From WHSW01 sp963842795 (GTDB lineage Bacteria; Actinomycetota; Thermoleophilia; Solirubrobacterales; 70-9): 64,000 bases of DNA. The stretch spans positions 62,001 to 126,000 of the forward strand of contig CAWJHV010000009.1 in the NCBI GenBank assembly GCA_963842795.1. Reading direction: 5' to 3'. A program made the position numbers and the translations under genes. The notes under the pieces were generated by a model. The model searched no databases, was not told the DNA's origin, and saw only the letters and a program-made list of their open reading frames with translations. Position 1 is the first letter of the stretch, and each line of letters begins with the position of its first letter. This document shows, one piece after another, positions 58,565 through 64,000 of this stretch.

Positions 58565-59134
58565 ACCGCCTCCTCGATGCGCCTAGATTCCTCTACCGGG
58601 CCGAAGAACCCTGACAGTGTGAGGAGTCTAGGTGATCCGCGGTCGATCTTGAGCGAGGGATGTGGGGCCCGGCGGCACTCCTGCTAGGCCGTCCCAGGCG
58701 CGCAAGCGGTGCCGTAGGCGCGCTCCCTCGCGGAGGCTGTCGCATGACGGTCGCGTGGAACCGCCACTCCGACGCCGGTTCACCACTCTTGTGCGGCGGA
58801 GATGTTCGGTAACGGCGCGAGCCCAGATCGACCGAGGCTCTGTTACCTGTTCCTAGGAGGGTCGAGACCGGCTCTCAAATGCTCGGTCGGGGTTTGTGCG
58901 AAAGGTCATGTGGAAGCAGAGTTGCACTTCCCATGCGGAGCGTGCCTTTTCGCCGGCTACCACTTCGCCCGTGCCTACCACGGCCCCGGCTACCACCCAG
59001 CTACCAGTAAGGACGAGAATCGGCGGACTTCGGGCTCAGGCGACCGTTCCGGCAAGGCGAGAGGAACGGCCTCAAACCCAGTGATCATCGGGCCTCGTCG
59101 CGATCCGTCGCGACGTGCCGGATTTCCTTACCAA
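58565..59134. other. 570-base gene-poor stretch beside tRNA-Pro
   Basis: I see no convincing gene here. It holds the 14-base sequence CTTCCCATGCGGAG (58927-58940), the reverse complement of CTCCGCATGGGAAG at 53963-53976, and a short run of four GCTACCA-like repeats at about 58957-59009. The end at 59134 is the 3' side of tRNA-Pro, where an integrated element would join. Confidence 0.5.
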
Positions 59135-59208
59135 TCGGGGCGACTGGATTTGAACCAGCGACCGCCCGGCCCCCAGCCGGGTGCGCTACCAGACTGCGCC
59201 ACGCCCCG
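59135..59208 (-). tRNA. tRNA-Pro (anticodon GGG)
   Basis: The 74-base gene folds as a tRNA. The acceptor arm is CGGGGCG/CGCCCCG with discriminator A. The anticodon arm is CCCGG-CTGGGGG-CCGGG, giving GGG. The T arm is GCTGG-TTCAAAT-CCAGT. CCA is not encoded. Its 3' end borders the accessory region, a common integration target. Confidence 0.9.
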
Positions 59209-59365
59209 TGACTGGTGCGGATGTTACGGAAGCGTGCCGTCTTTGTGCCAAGGCTGAGATGCCTCTTGGGACGCGTGCGTGCGGGCCGATTTCGCTGTCC
59301 GGACGCCGTGGTTCGGTGGACCCATGGTCCGAGTGCTCCTAACCGAGGGATAAGAGCCGAGAAAG

Positions 59366-59437
59366 AGCGGGCGACCAGGCTCGAACTGGCTCTTTGAGCT
59401 TGGAAGGCTCACGTGCAACCGTTAACACCTCGCCCGC
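59366..59437 (-). tRNA. tRNA-Gly (anticodon TCC)
   Basis: The acceptor stem is GCGGGCG/CGCCCGC, the anticodon arm TGAGC-CTTCCAA-GCTCA giving TCC, and the T loop TTCGAGC. The length of 71-72 bases and U73 discriminator fit tRNA-Gly. CCA is not encoded. The 157-base gap from tRNA-Pro contains nothing I can identify. Confidence 0.88.
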
Positions 59438-59492
59438 GTGGGCTCGATCATAGGACCCGCGCGAGGCCGTGGACGGCCAGGTAGGCGCCGAG

Positions 59493-60074
59493 TCAGCCGA
59501 CGCGGAGGCCGAAGTCCGTGGTGTAGATCCCGCCCGGGTCGTGCCCGGCCTCGGGAGTGCCCTCGGTGAACCCCACCCCGACCTCGCGGAAGCTGCCGTT
59601 GAGGATGTTCTCGCGGTGCGGCGGGCTGTGCATCCAGGCGTCGACGATCGCCCGCGGCGTGCCCCAGCTCTCCAGACCCCAGGCGATGTTCTCGCCGTAG
59701 GCCCAGCGCGCCAGGCCGCCGCCGAGGTAGCCGACGTCCTGGAGCCGCTTCTCGAGCTCGTTCTCGCCGGAGCAGGCGTGGTCGAAGCAGCCGGTGCCGT
59801 CCATGCGCCGGTTGTGGCGGTGAGCGGCCTTGGCGAGCTTGCGGTCGGGCTGCAGGTTGCGGAGGCCGGCGCGATCGCGCTCCTGGTTGAGCAGGCAGAG
59901 GATCGTCCGGCCGGCCTGGTCGGAGCTCAGGTCGCCGGGCCGAGCGTCGCCGTAGCGGGCGCAGGCGCTTGCGGATGCGCTTGGAGTTGAAACCGAGGCC
60001 GCCCACGCCAGCAGCGCGATCGAAATCGCGGCCAACACCGTGCAGCGCGTCGTCTTTCCCAGCCTGATTGCCAT
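59493..60074 (-). CDS. secreted CAP-domain protein (copy 1)
   Basis: The 193-residue protein has a signal peptide (AAISIALLAWAASVSTPSASA) and a CAP/SCP-like domain: ILCLLNQERDRAGLRNLQPDRKLAKAAHRHNRRM, WAYGENIAWG and DAWMHSPPHRENILNGSFREVGVGF. The paired histidines and glutamate of the CAP cleft are present (HRHNRRM, GEN, PPHREN). Four cysteines suggest disulfides. Bacterial CAP proteins are extracellular and of varied or unknown function. A second copy follows upstream. Confidence 0.87.
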   Translation of the reverse strand: MAIRLGKTTRCTVLAAISIALLAWAASVSTPSASASACARYGDARPGDLSSDQAGRTILCLLNQERDRAGLRNLQPDRKLAKAAHRHNRRMDGTGCFDHACSGENELEKRLQDVGYLGGGLARWAYGENIAWGLESWGTPRAIVDAWMHSPPHRENILNGSFREVGVGFTEGTPEAGHDPGGIYTTDFGLRVG

Positions 60075-60134
60075 CGCAGCCGGAATCGGCCCGCCGGCCG
60101 GCCACGGTTAGGCGCGCTCAGGTGAGTGGACGAA

Positions 60135-60734
60135 TTAAGGAGTGCGGTCGCCGAAAACGACGGCGAAGGTGACGAATCCGGCGTCGCAACGGTCCTCGAT
60201 CCGCTTGTGGACGATCCCGACGCCGATGTCGTGGAACCCCTTGTCGAGGATGTTGATGCGGTGGAAGCGGACGTCCAGCCACCCGGCGACCATCGCCTCC
60301 GCGCTCACCGCGCACCCGGTGTTCTCCGCGAAGCTCCAAGACGACGCGTTGGCGAAGTAGCCCGCCTGGCGCAGGCGCTCCTCGAGCTCGACCTCGCCCT
60401 GGCAGCGATGGGCGAGGCAGTCGGTCTCCACCATCGTCTTGGTGTGGCGCTGCGCGGCCTTCTGCAGCGCACGGCGACGGGAGAGCTTGCCGAACCCGTG
60501 CACGGCGCGCTCCTCGTTGATCAGGCAGCGGATCGACTTGCGCAGCTTGCGCCCCGCGGTGTCCGCGGCCGGGGCATCGGCGCCGGGGCACGACTCGGCT
60601 GCGCGTGCCCCCGACGCGCCGACCTCGGCGCCCGAGGCGATCGCGAACGTGGCGAACAGCGCGGCGGCGATCGCCGCGACGGTCGCGGCGGTCGCGAGCA
60701 CGGATCGCAATGACGGCTTCTGCGTCTCGGTCAT
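60135..60734 (-). CDS. secreted CAP-domain protein (copy 2)
   Basis: The 199-residue protein has an N-terminal hydrophobic helix (ATAATVAAIAAALFATFAIASG) and a CAP domain: IRCLINEERAVHGFGKLSRRRALQKAAQRHTKTM, WSFAENTGCAVSAEAMVAGWLDVRFHRINILDKGFHDIGVGI. Compared with copy 1 the PPHREN motif is altered to RFHRIN, but the cleft His and Glu remain. The two genes are tandem, 60 bases apart, and clearly paralogous. Confidence 0.86.
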   Translation of the reverse strand: MTETQKPSLRSVLATAATVAAIAAALFATFAIASGAEVGASGARAAESCPGADAPAADTAGRKLRKSIRCLINEERAVHGFGKLSRRRALQKAAQRHTKTMVETDCLAHRCQGEVELEERLRQAGYFANASSWSFAENTGCAVSAEAMVAGWLDVRFHRINILDKGFHDIGVGIVHKRIEDRCDAGFVTFAVVFGDRTP

Positions 60735-60842
60735 GGCCAGGGAGAAAGTAGCGCGCCCCTGCCGGCGCGCTCGAATCTGGAAACCATCGGGGGCGCCGGA
60801 GTTGCGCCCCGAACAGCGCGTCGCGGCATCGCGGCGGGACAG

Positions 60843-60914
60843 CGGGGGAGCCGGGATTCGAACCCGGATTCACGGTTTTGGAGACCGTGCGTGTAGCCAT
60901 TGACTCACTCCCCC
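60843..60914 (-). tRNA. tRNA-Trp (anticodon CCA)
   Basis: The acceptor stem is GGGGGAG/CTCCCCC with discriminator G. The anticodon arm is ACGGT-CTCCAAA-ACCGT, giving CCA. The T arm is CCGGG-TTCGAAT-CCCGG. CCA is not encoded. Confidence 0.88.
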
Positions 60915-60934
60915 GGGCGGCGCAAGAGTCTAGA

Positions 60935-61017
60935 TGCGGGCGGAGGGATTCGAACCCCCAAGCTCAGTGAGCACCGCCACCTAAAGACGGCGTGTATGCC
61001 AGTTCCACCACGCCCGC
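60935..61017 (-). tRNA. tRNA-Leu (anticodon TAG)
   Basis: The 83-base length with a long variable arm is typical of class II tRNA-Leu. The acceptor stem is GCGGGCG/CGCCCGC with discriminator A. The anticodon arm is CCGTC-TTTAGGT-GGCGG, giving TAG. The variable arm is near TGCTCACTGAGC. Confidence 0.88.
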
Positions 61018-61119
61018 TGGGGAGCTTGATTCTAAGCTCGCCCGGCGCGCGGTTCCGGGCGCTTGCGCCCGTTGCGACGACCGTCGCGCGCTGCCGCTCC
61101 AACTCATATGCTTGCGGGA

Positions 61120-61644
61120 ATGGAGGTAGCGACCGCGCGGCCGGGCTACGAGCTCTGGCGCCCGAACCGCGAGAAGGCCGAAGCGAAGACGATGAAGGCG
61201 GTGATCGCCTTCGTCCTGCTGGTCAGCGCAGGGCTGCTGATCGTGATCACGGTGGGGGGCTGGGAACGGCTCCTCGGGACCAGCGTCGCCGTGATGAGCC
61301 TGCTCTGGGCGGGGCTCTACATCCTCTTCGCCTTCCTGGTCATGCGCTGGTCGCGCGGGATCCTGCCGGTGGCCGCCGCGCTCGCGGTGATCCTCGCGAT
61401 CTTCGCCGCAATCGCCGCGCCCGACTGGTTCGCGCGCTCCAAGGACGGCCTCGACTCGCCCGCCCTCCCCGAGGACCTGCTCGGGCTGCTGACCCTGATC
61501 GTCGTCCCGGTCCAGCTGATCCTGATCGTCGTCGCGATGATCGGCTTCAACCAGGAGTGGCACGTCGAGGAGGAGCGCCCGATCGGCGGCCGGCCCCTGC
61601 ACGGCGAGAGCGACGACGCGGGCACCGCGCCGGCGCCCGCCTGA
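61120..61644 (+). CDS. four-helix membrane protein
   Basis: The ATG at 61120 is preferred; 61108 is an in-frame alternative. The 174-residue protein has a soluble start (ATARPGYELWRPNREKAEAK). Four membrane helices follow (AVIAFVLLVSAGLLIVITV, TSVAVMSLLWAGLYILFAFLV, ILPVAAALAVILAIFAAI, LLGLLTLIVVPVQLILIVVAMI), then an acidic tail. I recognise no named family. It is flanked by tRNA genes and is convergent with the SRAP gene. Confidence 0.75.
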   Translation: MEVATARPGYELWRPNREKAEAKTMKAVIAFVLLVSAGLLIVITVGGWERLLGTSVAVMSLLWAGLYILFAFLVMRWSRGILPVAAALAVILAIFAAIAAPDWFARSKDGLDSPALPEDLLGLLTLIVVPVQLILIVVAMIGFNQEWHVEEERPIGGRPLHGESDDAGTAPAPA

Positions 61645-61656
61645 GCCCGCGCCGAC

Positions 61657-62352
61657 TCAGAACAGCACGCCCTGCTCCTCGCGCGGCTCGAGCAGTCGCG
61701 GCCCGTCCTCGCGCACATCGTTGACCAGGTCCGAGACCTCGCGCGCGATCAGCGTCTTCTCCGGTGCCGGCGCGAGGAGCTCGAGGAGCTCCTCGCCCGA
61801 GCGCCCGGGGTCGAGCCACTCAGCCTCGGAACCGGGGTCCAGGATCACGGGCATCCGATCGTGGATCGGGCGGATGAGCTCGTTCGGCGGGCAGGTGACG
61901 ATCGCGCAGCTGTGCAGGACGTCGTCGGTGTCCTTGCGCGACAGCGCCGCCCAGATGCCGGCAAACGCGAACAGCTCGCCGTCGGGCCGGCTCAGCCACA
62001 CCGGCCGCTTGCCGCGCTCGTCCACCAGCCACTCGTAGAAGCCGTCGGCCGGGATCAGGCAGCGACGCTCCTGGAAGGCGTCGCGGAAGGCGGGCTGGCT
62101 CTGCAGGGTCTCGGCGCGGGCGTTGATCAGCGGCCGCCCCGACGCCTTCTCGGCCCAGCGGCCGGGCACGAGCCCCCAGCGCAGGCGGCCGAGGTCGCGC
62201 TCGCCGCCCTCGCGCCGGCGCACGGCGAGCACCGGGTCGGTGGGCGCGATGTTGTACCGGGGCTCGTCGGCAGCCTCGACCGACTCGAGCACGTCGAACC
62301 GCGCCCGCAGGCCCGCGGGATCGGGGTTGGTGAGCGTGTAGCGCCCGCACAT
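61657..62352 (-). CDS. SRAP-domain protein (HMCES/YedK-like)
   Basis: The 231-residue protein starts MCGRYTLTNPDPAGL; after Met removal Cys2 is the catalytic residue that crosslinks to abasic DNA. Other SRAP motifs are RYNIAPTDPVLAVR, RLRWGLVPGRWA, PLINARAETLQSQPAFRDAFQERRCLIPADGFYEW and TCPPNELIRPIHDRMPVIL with the catalytic His. The family shields single-stranded abasic sites. It is convergent with the small membrane protein gene. Confidence 0.93.
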   Translation of the reverse strand: MCGRYTLTNPDPAGLRARFDVLESVEAADEPRYNIAPTDPVLAVRRREGGERDLGRLRWGLVPGRWAEKASGRPLINARAETLQSQPAFRDAFQERRCLIPADGFYEWLVDERGKRPVWLSRPDGELFAFAGIWAALSRKDTDDVLHSCAIVTCPPNELIRPIHDRMPVILDPGSEAEWLDPGRSGEELLELLAPAPEKTLIAREVSDLVNDVREDGPRLLEPREEQGVLF

Positions 62353-62417
62353 GCGTCCCAGGTTAGTGACGCTTTCGGCCCATTCAGCCCGAATCGATCG
62401 TCAGAATGAGGGCGCGA

Positions 62418-62501
62418 GCGGCGGTGGCCAAACTGGCAAAGGCGGCGGCCTCAAAAGCCGCTGTGCGAAAGCACTTGTGGGTTCGAATCCCACCCGCCGC
62501 A
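62418..62501 (+). tRNA. tRNA-Leu (anticodon CAA)
   Basis: The 84-base gene has acceptor stem GCGGCGG/CCGCCGC with discriminator A and anticodon arm GCGGC-CTCAAAA-GCCGC, giving CAA. A variable arm GTGCGAAAGCAC and a standard T arm GTGGG-TTCGAAT-CCCAC complete it. It is on the opposite strand from the other tRNAs here. Confidence 0.9.
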
Positions 62502-62592
62502 TCATCCGACTGGCGCATAACGCCGAACTATTGAGCGAAATGCGCCAGTCGCGCAGGAGGGCGGCGGCGGCGCCGTAGATAATCCGCCGCTC

Positions 62593-63810
62593 GTGGACGC
62601 GGCAGGGCGAATGGAGATCGTGCGCGAGCTGTGCTCGTTCGAGGGCCGGCTCACCGGCACCGACGCCGAGCGCCGGGCCGCCAACCGGCTGGCCGAGCGC
62701 CTGCGAGGCTTCGGGCGGCGGGTCGAGATCGAGCCGATCACGGTGCACCCGCAGGCACCGCTCGTCCACGCCGCCCACTGCCTGCTCGCGTTCGCCGGCA
62801 GCCTCGTCTCGATCTCCGTCCCGGCCCTCGGGTTCGGGCTCGTGCTGCTCGCAGCGACCTCGATGTACCTCGACCTCAACTACCGCGTCTACCTCGTTCG
62901 CCGGCTCTTCTTCCGCCGCGCCTCCCAGAACGTCGTCTCCCCCGGCCCGAACCCGAGCGCCGGCGCCAGGCTGCTGATCTGCGCCCACGTCGACGCCGCG
63001 CGCGGCGGCGCGGTCTACTCCCCGCGGCGCGCCCGCCGCGGGGCGCGGATCGCAGAGAGCTCGCCGGTGCCGCTCGGCCCCTTCCGGATCCTCTTCTGGT
63101 CGCTGGCGCTGCTCCTGCCGCTGCTCGGCGCGCGGATGGCGGGGCTCGACTCGAACCTGGTCTCGGTGCTCCAGCTCCTCCCCACCCTCGTCCTCCTCCT
63201 GGGCATCTTCGCCCTGGTCGAGATCGAGGTCTCCGACGTCGTCCCCGGCGCCAACGACAACGCCTCGGGCGTCGCCACCGCGATCTCGCTCGCCGGCGAG
63301 CTCGCCGCCGACCCGCCGCGCAACCTCGATGTCTGGGTCGTGCTCGACGGCGGCGAGGAGTGCCAGCAGGAGGGGATGCGCGCGTTCGTGCGCCGCCACC
63401 GGCGCGAGCTCGACCGCCGCACCACCTTCTTCCTCGCGATCGACTCGGTCGGTGGCGGCGATGTGCGCTTCGAGACCAGCGCCGGCTGGCTCGTCAGCTA
63501 CGCGATGGACCGGAGGCTGATCGAGCTCTGCGGGGCGATCGCCGAGGCCGACGCCGAGGGCGAGGGCACCTACGGCGCCGCGCCGCTCGCCAACGGCTGG
63601 GCCGGCGACTCGATGCCCCCGCGGCTCGCGCGCATGCGCGCGATCGGGATCACCTGTCGCGACGCCAACGGCATCGTCGTCAACCGCCACCAACCGACCG
63701 ACACGCCGGAGCACGTCGATCCCGAGGCCCTCGACCGCGCGCACGGATTCGCGCTCGAGCTCGTCCGCCGGCTCGACGCCGACCTCGGGCGCGCCGCGCC
63801 CGGCCGCTGA
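62593..63810 (+). CDS. membrane M28-family peptidase
   Basis: The 405-residue protein starts at a GTG at 62593; an ATG at 62611 is possible. It has an N-terminal soluble segment and two membrane stretches (~55-95 and ~160-220). The M28 metal site is split around them: LLICAHVDA (His, Asp), GANDNASGVA (Asp), DGGEECQQEG (Glu-Glu) and late IDSVGGGDV (Asp). The order matches membrane-anchored aminopeptidases. The active site should face one side of the membrane. It sits 14 bases before an acetoacetyl-CoA synthetase start and is likely co-transcribed. Confidence 0.83.
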   Translation: MDAAGRMEIVRELCSFEGRLTGTDAERRAANRLAERLRGFGRRVEIEPITVHPQAPLVHAAHCLLAFAGSLVSISVPALGFGLVLLAATSMYLDLNYRVYLVRRLFFRRASQNVVSPGPNPSAGARLLICAHVDAARGGAVYSPRRARRGARIAESSPVPLGPFRILFWSLALLLPLLGARMAGLDSNLVSVLQLLPTLVLLLGIFALVEIEVSDVVPGANDNASGVATAISLAGELAADPPRNLDVWVVLDGGEECQQEGMRAFVRRHRRELDRRTTFFLAIDSVGGGDVRFETSAGWLVSYAMDRRLIELCGAIAEADAEGEGTYGAAPLANGWAGDSMPPRLARMRAIGITCRDANGIVVNRHQPTDTPEHVDPEALDRAHGFALELVRRLDADLGRAAPGR

Positions 63811-63824
63811 TAGAAGTCATCCGG

Positions 63825-64000
63825 ATGATCGAAGCGACGCCCGGCGAGCTGCTCTGGACGCCCTCCCCCGAGGTGGTCGAGCGCTCCAACCTGACCGCCT
63901 ACGTGCGCCGGCTGGAAGCCGACCGGGGCCTCGGCTTCGGCGATGACTACGAAGCCCTGCGGCGCTGGTCGATCGACGAGCTCGAAGACTTCTGGGCGAC
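63825..64000 (+). CDS. acetoacetyl-CoA synthetase, N-terminal part (cut by window edge)
   Basis: The ATG at 63825 opens a frame that runs off the right edge. The first 58 residues include GELLWTPSPEVVERSNLTAY, LEADRGLGFGDDYEALRRW and SIDELEDFWA. That is the N-terminal cap of acetoacetate-CoA ligases, of the acyl-CoA synthetase superfamily. The adenylation motifs lie outside the window, so activity is inferred from the cap only. Confidence 0.83.
   Translation, partial: MIEATPGELLWTPSPEVVERSNLTAYVRRLEADRGLGFGDDYEALRRWSIDELEDFWA

Overview
The window is a roughly 64 kb piece of a very GC-rich actinobacterial chromosome. Gene density is high, GTG and TTG starts are common, and translational overlaps of the ATGA/GTGA type are frequent. 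The combination of a SigB/F-type sigma factor with CsbD, PRC/DUF2382, DUF3618 and YihY stress genes, GT-rich envelope genes and a lone SpoIIE phosphatase fits Thermoleophilia/Solirubrobacterales best. That placement is an inference, because no rRNA lies in the window.

Region 1 (1-28 kb) is mostly chromosomal metabolism and envelope. It holds a truncated UbiG-like methyltransferase, an MpsC/DUF2294 protein, a GAF-GGDEF diguanylate cyclase and a double-ACT protein. Next come a secreted GH3 glycosidase and lipase pair, an RTX-like secreted protein, and a giant adenylate cyclase-STAND-WD40 receptor. An amino-acid catabolic group follows (diaminopropionate ammonia-lyase-like, M20 deacylase, ornithine cyclodeaminase-like), with two alpha/beta hydrolases, one of which has lost its catalytic residues. 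The region ends with an M14 carboxypeptidase, a GT2/RmlC-like sugar pair and a 1,216-residue glycine-rich surface protein.

Region 2 (28-51 kb) is the most coherent block and looks like a general-stress island. It contains a TetR-GAF-SpoIIE phosphatase fusion, PRC-DUF2382, holin-like, DUF3618 and YihY proteins, and a run of very small basic or membrane proteins. It also holds two DUF1990 proteins, a patatin, a CsbD protein, a second DUF2294 protein and a SigB/F-type sigma factor. Several of these genes carry matching promoters of the form GTTT-N12/13-GGGTA. Seventeen bases behind the sigma factor starts a four-gene overlapping operon (SbnA-like synthase, FAD/NAD(P) enzyme, Y4yA-type PLP decarboxylase, ATP-grasp ligase). 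It looks like a compact, uncharacterised pathway to a diaminopropionate-derived small molecule. A manganese catalase with its own stress promoter and a flavodoxin-like reductase follow.

Region 3 (51-59 kb) is accessory DNA between a decayed integrase module and a tRNA-Pro gene. It contains frameshifted integrase and replication-relaxation genes, long perfect inverted repeats, orphan small ORFs, a lone macrolide-type glycosyltransferase, an abortive-infection protein, a repeated intergenic motif, and a secreted protein of eight 51-residue repeats.

Region 4 (59-64 kb) returns to core genome: five tRNAs (Pro, Gly, Trp, Leu-TAG, Leu-CAA), two CAP-domain proteins, a small membrane protein, a SRAP protein, a membrane M28 peptidase and the start of an acetoacetyl-CoA synthetase gene.
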